This document shows positions 1-6,896 of a DNA stretch of 9,263 nucleotides, in pieces. The stretch is from Bacteroidota bacterium (GTDB taxonomy: Bacteria > Bacteroidota > Bacteroidia > Sphingobacteriales > Sphingobacteriaceae). Each line of letters starts with the position of its first letter. Position 1 is the stretch's first letter. The position numbers were made by a program, and so were the translations under genes. Location: positions 1 to 9,263 of the forward strand of contig JABDEQ010000086.1 in NCBI GenBank assembly GCA_013286985.1. The letters run 5' to 3'. Below the pieces are notes generated by a model. The model searched no databases. It saw nothing but the letters and a program-made list of their open reading frames with translations, and was not told the DNA's origin.

Positions 1-67
1 GTAAACGCTAACCCTGTTTGAGTTGATGAGTACCTTAAAATTATTTACCCACGACTAAATCAATTTA

Positions 68-814
68 ATGAAAACTGCTTCTGATCTACTCAAAATCCTG
101 TCCATTGATATTGGAGGTTCACACATCAAGGCTACTATTCTGAACAATAAAGGCGAATTGCTTAAGAACTACGAAAAGGTAATCACCCCAACTCCGGCAA
201 GTCCCGATAATGTTATAAAGTCAATTAAAACCCTTGTAAAGGATTTTCCTGAGTTTGATAAGGTTTCTGTAGGCTTTCCGGGTTATGTAAAAACTGGTGT
301 AATAAAAACTGCACCAAACCTGGGTACTGCTTTATGGAAGGACTATGATTTCGCTAAAAATTTAGGAACTGCATTGGGTAAAGAAGCCCGTGTAGTAAAT
401 GATGCTGATATGCAGGGATTAGGCGTTGTAAATGGCAAAGGCCTTGAAATGGTTATTACTCTTGGTACCGGTTTCGGTACCGCATTACTGCTAGACGGCA
501 AACTGTTGCCGCACCTGGAGTTTTCACATCAGCCGTTTAGCAAATCAAAATCGTACGATAAATACATAGGCGAAGCCGCACTTGAAAAAGAAGGCGTAAA
601 GAAATGGAACACCCGTATGAAAAAGGTTTTCGGCGTACTGAAAACCGTATTCAATTATGATTATTTGTATATCGGTGGCGGCAACTCTGATAAACTAACC
701 TTTAAGCTCGATAAAAACATGAAAATTGTTTCAAATGCCGATGGCATAAAAGGCGGTTCAAGGTTATGGACGCAAGATGAGGCACCTATAGAAAAACCAA
801 TACTAACACAATAA
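68..814 (+). CDS. ROK-family sugar kinase, polyphosphate glucokinase-like
   Basis: Predicted cytoplasmic glucokinase of the ROK/ASKHA fold, probably making glucose-6-phosphate for the PPP enzymes encoded downstream. The 248-residue protein has the N-terminal phosphate-binding loop DIGGSHIK (14-21), the conserved NDAD with the likely catalytic Asp (111-114), the second phosphate motif LGTGFGTAL (132-140) and a C-terminal YIGGG (201-205) followed by ADGIKGG (224-230). The cysteine-rich zinc motif of typical ROK kinases is absent. That absence, the short length and the overall layout match actinobacterial polyphosphate/ATP glucokinases (PpgK). The usual ExGH site reads EFSH (151-154), so Gly is replaced by Ser. 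Whether polyphosphate or ATP is the donor cannot be decided from sequence. ATG 68 is the first start and leaves 13 residues before the phosphate loop, as expected for the family. tkt begins 23 bp after the stop, suggesting co-transcription. Confidence 0.85.
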   Translation: MKTASDLLKILSIDIGGSHIKATILNNKGELLKNYEKVITPTPASPDNVIKSIKTLVKDFPEFDKVSVGFPGYVKTGVIKTAPNLGTALWKDYDFAKNLGTALGKEARVVNDADMQGLGVVNGKGLEMVITLGTGFGTALLLDGKLLPHLEFSHQPFSKSKSYDKYIGEAALEKEGVKKWNTRMKKVFGVLKTVFNYDYLYIGGGNSDKLTFKLDKNMKIVSNADGIKGGSRLWTQDEAPIEKPILTQ

Positions 815-837
815 TACATTAAACCACCATTACTAAC

Positions 838-2844
838 ATGGAAACAACCACACAGGACATTGAGCAGTTAGGCATAAATACAGTAAGAATTTTATCTGCT
901 GATGCTGTACAGAAAGCAAATTCAGGTCACCCGGGTACTCCAATGGCACTTGCTCCAATAGGGCACGTTCTTTGGTCTGAATATTTGAAATATAACCCTA
1001 AAAACCCGAACTGGGCAAACCGCGATCGTTTTATATTATCAAACGGCCACGCGTGTATGCTGCAGTACAGCTTTCTTTACCTAACCGGTTATGATATTTC
1101 ATTGGATGATATCAAAAACTTCCGCCAAATGAACAGCAAAACCGCGGGTCACCCGGAGTATGGCCTGGCACCCGGCATTGACGTAACAACCGGTCCATTG
1201 GGCCAGGGTTTTGCCAATGGCGTTGGTTTCGCTATTGCTCAAAAACATTTGGCAGCGCGTTATAATAAACCCGGGTTCGATCTGTTCGACTATAAAATAT
1301 ACGCTATCTGTAGCGATGGCGATTTAATGGAAGGTGTAGCATCTGAAGCTGCTTCAATTGCCGGTCACCTGGAGTTAGGCAACCTTATTTATTTGTACGA
1401 TGATAACCACATTTCTATTGAAGGTGATACCGACATTACCTTTAACGAAGATGTAGCCAAACGTTTTGAAGCTTACGGCTGGCACGTACAAACCGTCGAT
1501 GATGGTAACGATTTAAAAGCTATCACCAACGCTATCCGCAACGCTAAAATTGAAATAGCAAAACCATCAATCATCAAAGTTCGTACTCAAATTGGTTATG
1601 GCAGCCCTAACAAAGTAAACACTGCCGGTGCACACGGATCACCGCTGGGTGCCGATGAAATTAAACTGGTTAAAGAGTTTTTCGGATTCGATCCTGAAAA
1701 ATCATTCGTTGTGCCTGATGAAGTATTAAAATACTACCACGATAAAGGCGCAAGAGGCGCTGATCTGGAAGCTAAATGGAATGATCTGTTTACAGCTTAC
1801 AAAGAAAAATTCCCTGAGCTGGCAGCAGAGTTTGAATTAGCATTTAAAGGCGAATTACCTAAAAACTGGGATGCTAAATTACCGGTATTTAAAGGTTCTG
1901 ACCCTAAAATGGCTACCCGTCAGGCATCTGGTAAAGTATTAAATGCTATTGCTGCAAGCCTGCCACACCTTATTGGTGGTTCGGCCGACTTAGCACCATC
2001 AACAGATACTAACCTGAAAGAATTTACTTCTTTCACGCCTGAGCAGCGCGATGGCCGTAACTTCCACTTCGGTATCCGCGAGCATTCAATGGGTTCTATC
2101 CTTAATGGTATGGCATTAACACATGGCCTTATTCCGTTTGGTGCAACCTTCCTGATGTTTTCTGAGTACATGCGCCCTCCTATCCGTTTGGCTGCAATCA
2201 TGAAAATACGCCCGATATTTATCTACACACATGATAGTATTGGTTTAGGCGAAGATGGCACCACTCACCAGCCAATTGAACAACTGGCTGCTTTACGTGT
2301 TATCCCTAATGTTACCTTAATCCGCCCGGCTGATGCTAACGAAACTGCACAGGCATGGCGCGTGGCTATTGAACATAAAGGCGGCCCGGTTATTTTAATA
2401 TTTACCCGTCAGGGCTTACCAATACTTGATCAGGATAAATACGCCAAAGCTACTGAATTAGAAAAAGGCGCTTACATCTTATCAGAAGCAAGCAAATCAC
2501 CTGATTTAATCCTGATGGCAACCGGATCTGAAGTATCGTTGATCCTGGAAGCGCAGGCTAAATTAGAAGCCGACGGTATATCAACCCGCGTAGTAAGTAT
2601 GCCAAGCTGGGAACTGTTTGAAAAACAGGATGCCGCTTATAAAGAAAAAGTATTCCCTAAAGCACATAAAAAACGTTTGGCCGTTGAAATGGCCTCACCA
2701 ATGGGCTGGCATAAATATGTTACCGATGAAGGCGACATCTTAGCTATGACCACCTTTGGTGAATCGGCACCGGCTGAAGAGTTATACAAACATTTTGGCT
2801 TCACCGTTGATAATGTAGTTAAAAAAGCGAAAGCACTGTTATAA
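838..2844 (+). CDS. tkt: Transketolase
   Basis: Thiamine-diphosphate enzyme of the non-oxidative PPP; it moves two-carbon ketol units from xylulose-5-phosphate to ribose-5-phosphate or erythrose-4-phosphate. At 668 residues it is full length for the bacterial family (about 660-680). The N-terminal PP domain shows SGHPGTP (29-35, His31), SNGH (68-71, His71), GHPE (104-107, His105) and the ThDP/metal motif SDGDLMEG (159-166) ending at Asn190. The central Pyr domain has GSADLAPS (381-388), FGIREH (411-416) with the ThDP-activating Glu415, THDSIGLGEDG (464-474, His465) and THQP (476-479, His477). The spacing of His465 and His477 equals that of His461 and His473 of E. coli TktA. A C-terminal domain follows (about 540-668). 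No expected catalytic residue appears to be missing. It lies 23 bp after the kinase, and a 99-bp gap with an inverted repeat separates it from rpiA. Confidence 0.97.
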   Translation: METTTQDIEQLGINTVRILSADAVQKANSGHPGTPMALAPIGHVLWSEYLKYNPKNPNWANRDRFILSNGHACMLQYSFLYLTGYDISLDDIKNFRQMNSKTAGHPEYGLAPGIDVTTGPLGQGFANGVGFAIAQKHLAARYNKPGFDLFDYKIYAICSDGDLMEGVASEAASIAGHLELGNLIYLYDDNHISIEGDTDITFNEDVAKRFEAYGWHVQTVDDGNDLKAITNAIRNAKIEIAKPSIIKVRTQIGYGSPNKVNTAGAHGSPLGADEIKLVKEFFGFDPEKSFVVPDEVLKYYHDKGARGADLEAKWNDLFTAYKEKFPELAAEFELAFKGELPKNWDAKLPVFKGSDPKMATRQASGKVLNAIAASLPHLIGGSADLAPSTDTNLKEFTSFTPEQRDGRNFHFGIREHSMGSILNGMALTHGLIPFGATFLMFSEYMRPPIRLAAIMKIRPIFIYTHDSIGLGEDGTTHQPIEQLAALRVIPNVTLIRPADANETAQAWRVAIEHKGGPVILIFTRQGLPILDQDKYAKATELEKGAYILSEASKSPDLILMATGSEVSLILEAQAKLEADGISTRVVSMPSWELFEKQDAAYKEKVFPKAHKKRLAVEMASPMGWHKYVTDEGDILAMTTFGESAPAEELYKHFGFTVDNVVKKAKALL

Positions 2845-2847
2845 GAT

Positions 2848-2932
2848 TTGAGATACGGGATGTGAAATTAGAGATATAGCTTAAGTAAAGAGCCCAATGT
2901 CTTAAACTCACATCCCAAATCTCCTATCTCAA
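2848..2932. repeat. Intergenic inverted repeat between tkt and rpiA
   Basis: The tkt-rpiA gap contains two nested pairs of complementary blocks: TTGAGATA (2848-2855) with TATCTCAA (2925-2932), and GGGATGTGA (2857-2865) with TCACATCCC (2908-2916). Both pairs are perfect. The outer pair is offset by 8 extra bases on the right arm (AAATCTCC), so the stem would carry a bulge. The 42-base interior (2866-2907) is AT-rich. The right arm ends 11 bases before the rpiA ATG. There is no following T tract, so an intrinsic terminator is unlikely. It may be a REP/MITE-like element or an mRNA-processing hairpin inside the operon; this is inference. Confidence 0.6.
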
Positions 2933-2943
2933 TTGCAAAGACA

Positions 2944-3642
2944 ATGAATTGGCAAAGTGATATAATCAAAACACTCGAATGGTCTGGCACGGTAATTAAC
3001 CGCGAGGGGAAAGAGAAAGTTGCCGGTGAAATAGCTGCAAAAGTTAAAGACGGTGATGTGTTGGGGGTTGGTTCAGGTTCAACTGTTTATATGGCGCTGA
3101 TAGCTATTGCAAAAAAAATTAAGGAGCAAAAGCTTAATATTAAAGCCATACCTACCTCTATTGAAATTTCCATGTTTTGTGCTAAACTGGGTATCCCCTT
3201 AACCACTTTGTACGAAAACAAACCCGACTGGCTGTTTGACGGTGCCGATGAAGTTGACCCAAACCGCAACCTTATTAAAGGCCGCGGCGGGGCAATGTTT
3301 AAAGAAAAACTGCTGATCAGCTCAAGTCCGGTAAATTATATTATTGTTGACGACAGCAAGATGGTGGATAAATTAGGCACTAACTTTCCAATACCTATTG
3401 AAGTTTTTCCGGCAGCGTTGCTGCATGTTGAAAGCGAATTAAAGAAGCTTGGGCCCGAAAGCATTGCCTTACGGCCTGCTAAAGGCAAAGATGGCTCGGT
3501 AATAACCGAAAACGGAAATTTAATACTTGATGCGCGGTTCCATGATATTGAAAGCGATCTTGAAGTAAAAATAAAATCAATTACGGGTGTAATTGACAGC
3601 GGGCTGTTTATAAACTACGATGTGCAGATTTTGGTGGCTTAA
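2944..3642 (+). CDS. rpiA: Ribose-5-phosphate isomerase A
   Basis: Interconverts ribulose-5-phosphate and ribose-5-phosphate in the cytoplasm, linking the oxidative and non-oxidative PPP branches. The 232-residue protein carries the RpiA hallmarks: a phosphate/substrate loop GVGSGST (41-47), DGADEVDP (99-106) and KGRGGAMFKEK (112-122). Asp99, Asp102, Lys112 and the putative general base Glu121 have the same spacing as E. coli Asp81, Asp84, Lys94 and Glu103. The C-terminal part contains FPIPIEVFP (148-156) and the GLF segment near residue 220. It is about 13 residues longer than E. coli RpiA. The extra length is at the N terminus (roughly residues 1-20), but ATG 2944 is the only Met start before the first core strand. 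An A8 run at 3111-3118 is read in frame as Lys-Lys. The gene lies between tkt and tal, with a hairpin-forming repeat just upstream. Confidence 0.95.
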   Translation: MNWQSDIIKTLEWSGTVINREGKEKVAGEIAAKVKDGDVLGVGSGSTVYMALIAIAKKIKEQKLNIKAIPTSIEISMFCAKLGIPLTTLYENKPDWLFDGADEVDPNRNLIKGRGGAMFKEKLLISSSPVNYIIVDDSKMVDKLGTNFPIPIEVFPAALLHVESELKKLGPESIALRPAKGKDGSVITENGNLILDARFHDIESDLEVKIKSITGVIDSGLFINYDVQILVA

Positions 3643-3712
3643 CCATCGCTGCTAATTGTATTTAACACAGCATCGACACTAATAAAAAAACAAAATTTAA
3701 AAACATATTACC

Positions 3713-4808
3713 ATGGCAACTAATAAAGTAAAACAAATACACAGTTTTGGTCAAAGCATCTGGCTTGACTTTATTGACCGGGAGATCATTGCATCCGGCA
3801 ATTTGAAAAAAACTGATGGATGAAGACGGCGTAAGAGGTGTTACCTCAAACCCTGCTATATTTGAAAAAGCAATAACCAGCAGTTCTGACTATGATGCCG
3901 ATATCCGCAAACTGGCTGACAGCGATAAAACTAACGAGGAGATATTTTTCGGTTTAGCTATAAGCGACATTAAGCATGCTACTGACATTTTTAAAGGCCT
4001 TTACGACGAATCAAAAGGTGGCGATGGCTATGTAAGTTTAGAGGTTTCTCCATTTTTAGCATTGGATGATGCAGGCACTACCAAACAAGCTGAAGAGCTT
4101 TGGAAAGCAGTTGACCGCAAAAACGTAATGATCAAAATTCCGGGAACAAAACCAGGTTTATCGGCCATCAGAAAATCAATTGCAAAAGGCATTAATATCA
4201 ACGTAACCCTGTTATTTGGTTTACCGCGCTATAAAGAAGTTACTGAGGCTTACATTTCAGGTTTGGAAGATCATTTAGCGGCAGGACATTCAATCGGTCA
4301 TATTTCATCAGTAGCGAGCTTCTTTTTAAGCCGTATTGATGTTTTGGTTGATCCATTGCTTGACGAAAAAGGCTTAGGCGATTTAAAAGGTGAAGTTGCT
4401 ATCGCGTCAGCTAAAAAAGCTTACGAAATTTACAAACAAGCTTTCAGCGGTCCACGTTGGGAAAAACTGGCTGCTCATGGCGCACAACCACAACGTTTAT
4501 TATGGGCAAGTACCAGCAGCAAAAATCCTGCATTTAAGGATACCAAGTATGTTGAGGCACTTATCGGTCCAAACACCGTTGATACCGCGCCATTAGAAAC
4601 TATTGAAGCTTTCCGCGATCACGGTGTTGCTGCTAATACTTTGGAAGAAGGTTTGGATAAAGCTACCGAAATATTAAACAAGCTTAAATCTGCCGGTATT
4701 GATATTGACAAGCTTACCCAGCAACTGGAAGATGAAGGAATTGAAAAATTCAATAAACCTTTCGAAAAATTATTACAAGCTATTGAAGATCAAAAAAGCA
4801 AAGTATAA
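3713..4808 (+). pseudogene. tal: Transaldolase, split by a +1 frameshift
   Basis: Transaldolase transfers dihydroxyacetone units between sedoheptulose-7-phosphate and glyceraldehyde-3-phosphate through a Schiff-base lysine. The gene starts at ATG 3713 and encodes IWLDFIDRE (16-24) with the conserved first-strand Asp19, equivalent to E. coli TalB Asp17. That frame stops at TGA 3821-3823 after 36 codons. The rest lies in another frame, open to 4808 with its first ATG at 3816. Removing one base from the A7 run at 3806-3812 joins them into a 364-residue protein of normal length for the longer, mycobacterial-type family. It would contain GVTSNP (42-47), Schiff-base Lys141 in KIPGT, NVTLLF (163-168) and the SVASFFLSR phosphate region. 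Starting at 3816 alone gives 330 residues lacking beta strand 1 and the catalytic Asp. The body shows no other damage, so a sequencing error, a recent mutation or slippage decoding are all possible. The HAD gene follows after 5 bp. Confidence 0.9.
3806..3812 (+). other. A7 homopolymer at the tal frameshift
   Basis: Seven A residues lie between TTG and CTG. With six, the reading would be Asn-Leu-Lys-Lys-Leu-Met-Asp-Glu, which continues the transaldolase family sequence smoothly. With seven, the frame runs into TGA nine bases after the run. Restoring the frame needs loss of one base or a +1 shift; the commoner -1 ribosomal slip on A runs would not restore it. Confidence 0.85.
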
Positions 4809-4813
4809 TAATT

Positions 4814-5437
4814 GTGGAAGCAGCAGACATTAAAATCCTGTTTTTTGACATAGGTGGCGTGCTCCTGACCAATGGCTGGGGACATGAATCGAGGCAAGAA
4901 GCGGCTAAGCTATTCGGCCTTGATTACAAGGAGATGAGCGAAATGCATACGTTTATCTTTAACGTATATGAAACCGGCAGCATCACGCTGGATGAATATC
5001 TGGATACAGTTGTATTTAACCGTCCCCGCGACTTTACCAGGGAAGATTTTAAGGATTTCATGTTCCGTCAGAGTATTGAGTTGCCCGATACGCTTAAATG
5101 GCTCAAAGAGTGGAAAAAAGATTGTGGTTTCCGCATCATAGCCATTAATAATGAAGGTAAGGAACTGAACGACTACCGGGTAAAGAAATTTAAGCTGCAT
5201 GAAGTATTTGATGCCTTTGTAGCATCGTGCGAGGTTGGTTTGCGCAAGCCCGATCCGGCTATTTTTAAACTGGCAATGGGCATTGCACTGGCGCAACCTG
5301 CGCAATGTGTTTACTTTGACGACAGGATTATGTTTGCGAAGGCTGCCGGCAAATTGGGTATCCGTGCCTATCAGCATACCAGCTTTGAAACTACCAAACA
5401 AATATTAGAAAAAATAAAACTAGAAAACCCCAACTAA
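4814..5437 (+). CDS. HAD-superfamily hydrolase (subfamily IA-like, possible sugar-phosphate phosphatase)
   Basis: A 207-residue haloacid-dehalogenase fold protein. Motif I is FFDIGGVL (10-17) with nucleophile Asp12; the D+2 position, usually a general-acid Asp, is Gly. A helical cap of the C1 type spans about residues 20-100. Motif II is unusual, INNEG (111-115), with Asn where Ser/Thr is common. Motif III Lys145 sits in GLRKPDP, and motif IV is YFDD (167-170) with Asp169/Asp170. E. coli YihX, a glucose-1-phosphate phosphatase, also has Gly at D+2 (from memory), so catalysis is not excluded. The start is GTG 4814, 5 bp after the tal stop: the next in-frame Met (residue 41) would delete motif I. 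The stop is one base before gnd, so it is probably translated with its neighbours. A PPP sugar-phosphate repair or phosphatase role is inferred from context only. Confidence 0.85.
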   Translation: MEAADIKILFFDIGGVLLTNGWGHESRQEAAKLFGLDYKEMSEMHTFIFNVYETGSITLDEYLDTVVFNRPRDFTREDFKDFMFRQSIELPDTLKWLKEWKKDCGFRIIAINNEGKELNDYRVKKFKLHEVFDAFVASCEVGLRKPDPAIFKLAMGIALAQPAQCVYFDDRIMFAKAAGKLGIRAYQHTSFETTKQILEKIKLENPN

Positions 5438-5438
5438 A

Positions 5439-6866
5439 ATGAGCAGTCCAGATAAATATGATTTCGGTATGATTGGCCTTGGTACTATGGGCCGCAACCT
5501 GTTACTTAACATGGGCGACCATGGTGTAAAAGGTGCCGGATTTGATAAAGATGCCTCAAAAGGCGAGTTATTGGAAAAAGAAAGCACGCATCATAACCTT
5601 AAAGGATTTAGTGATGTTAAACTTTTTGTTGAAAGCTTAAATACGCCACGTGCCATTATGATGCTGGTACCGGCGGGTAAAATTGTTGATGATGTTATTG
5701 CCGAATTATTGCCTCTACTGTCAAAAGGCGATATTTTAATTGATGGCGGTAACTCTCATTTCACCGATACTAATCGCCGTGTGGATGAACTGGAAACAAA
5801 AGGTTTTCACTTCTTCGGTATGGGAATTTCGGGTGGTGAAGAAGGCGCCCGCCGCGGCCCGAGCATGATGCCCGGTGGCGATAAAGATGCCTATAATGTA
5901 ATGAAGCCTATCCTGGAGTCTATTGCGGCTAAGGTTGATGGCGCTCCTTGCGTTACTTATATTGGCCCTGGTGCATCAGGTCACTTTGTGAAAATGGTGC
6001 ATAACGGTATTGAGTATGGTTTGATGCAGCTGATTGCTGAAACCTACGAGATCCTGAAAAAAGGCTTAAAACTGGATAACGACGAAATTGGTAAAATATT
6101 TACCCAATGGAACGAAGGCCGTTTAAAATCATTCCTGTTAGAAATCACCAAAGACATTTTTGCTTACAAAACACCGGGAACAGATCATTTATTATTAGAT
6201 GATATAAAAGACGAAGCAAAAGCAAAAGGTACCGGTAAATGGACATCGCAAGTGGCTATGGATCTGCAGGCGCCTATCCCAACTATTGATACCGCAGTAT
6301 CTATGCGCGATTTATCAAAATATAAACAACTAAGAGAGCAGGCTGCTGAGCTTTATAGCAAAGACGAAATATCACTTAGCGTTAATAAAGACGAGTTTTT
6401 AGTTGCTTTAGAACAGGCTTTCTACTTCAACATGATCATTAGCTATGCGCAGGGTATGCACCTGCTGGCAAGAGCATCAGAAGAATACAAATATGATTTG
6501 AAGCTTGATCAGATAGCTAAAATATGGCGCGGTGGTTGTATCATCCGTTCAGAGTTCCTGAATGACATTTACAATGCCTACCAGAAAAATGCGTCATTAG
6601 CTCATTTATTGTTAGATGGTCATGTGCATGATTTAGTGGCTGCTGCTCTACCTGGTGCCCGCAAAGTATTAACGGCAACTATTGCCGCTGGTATTGCCAG
6701 CCCTGCATATGCATCATCATTAAGCTATTTTGATGCCTTCCGCAGCAAACGCATGCCTTCAAATTTAACACAGGCACAACGCGACTATTTTGGTGCACAT
6801 ACCTATGAGCTTGTTGGCAAAGAGGGCGTGTTCCATACACAATGGGTACCAAAAAGCAACGATTAA
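5439..6866 (+). CDS. gnd: 6-phosphogluconate dehydrogenase, decarboxylating
   Basis: Oxidatively decarboxylates 6-phosphogluconate to ribulose-5-phosphate with reduction of NAD(P)+, in the cytoplasm. The 475 residues match the long, homodimeric family (about 470). Features include the Rossmann motif GLGTMG (13-18), DGGNSHFTDT (102-111), the substrate loop SGGEEGARRGPSMMPGG (131-147), catalytic Lys185 and Glu192 in HFVKMVHNGIEY (182-193, same spacing as sheep Lys183/Glu190), and the family signature KGTGKW (263-268). The C terminus carries QRDYFGAHTYE and GVFHTQW, typical of the long form. The cofactor-specificity segment after beta strand 2 reads GFDKDASK (34-41), where NADP enzymes usually have an Asn-Arg-Thr/Ser series, so cofactor preference is uncertain. 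ATG 5439 follows the HAD stop by one base, and zwf starts 30 bp downstream. Confidence 0.97.
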   Translation: MSSPDKYDFGMIGLGTMGRNLLLNMGDHGVKGAGFDKDASKGELLEKESTHHNLKGFSDVKLFVESLNTPRAIMMLVPAGKIVDDVIAELLPLLSKGDILIDGGNSHFTDTNRRVDELETKGFHFFGMGISGGEEGARRGPSMMPGGDKDAYNVMKPILESIAAKVDGAPCVTYIGPGASGHFVKMVHNGIEYGLMQLIAETYEILKKGLKLDNDEIGKIFTQWNEGRLKSFLLEITKDIFAYKTPGTDHLLLDDIKDEAKAKGTGKWTSQVAMDLQAPIPTIDTAVSMRDLSKYKQLREQAAELYSKDEISLSVNKDEFLVALEQAFYFNMIISYAQGMHLLARASEEYKYDLKLDQIAKIWRGGCIIRSEFLNDIYNAYQKNASLAHLLLDGHVHDLVAAALPGARKVLTATIAAGIASPAYASSLSYFDAFRSKRMPSNLTQAQRDYFGAHTYELVGKEGVFHTQWVPKSND

Positions 6867-6896
6867 TTATTAATTAGCCGACAGAAAACATTTATC

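Noticed and set aside
1..67. A possible -33 element (TTTG at 17-20) and weak -7 sequence near 41-48 upstream of the kinase; also a possible C-terminal tail of an upstream gene (frame 1, stop at 19-21).
   Set aside because: The -7 sequence matches only about half of the defined Bacteroidota positions, and seven codons are too few to identify a gene end.
1920..2201. 93-codon minus-strand open frame inside tkt.
   Set aside because: Antisense to highly conserved transketolase coding sequence; no recognisable protein features.
3087..3269. Minus-strand open frame with a hydrophobic C-terminal stretch, opposite rpiA.
   Set aside because: The hydrophobicity is the complement of the Lys/Ala-rich rpiA codons around the A8 run; no independent support.
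3643..3712. 70-bp AT-rich gap before tal, checked for a promoter or terminator.
   Set aside because: No TAnnTTTG-like element at proper spacing and no stem followed by a T tract; it looks like an ordinary A-rich leader.
4910..5401. 163-codon open frame on the minus strand, opposite the HAD gene.
   Set aside because: It is fully antisense to a gene with clear family motifs and shows no recognisable domain, so it is a shadow of the codon use on the + strand.
6853..6896. AT-rich self-similar stretch (repeated TTAATTA words) at the gnd-zwf junction.
   Set aside because: Too short and too low in complexity to be called an inverted repeat or terminator.
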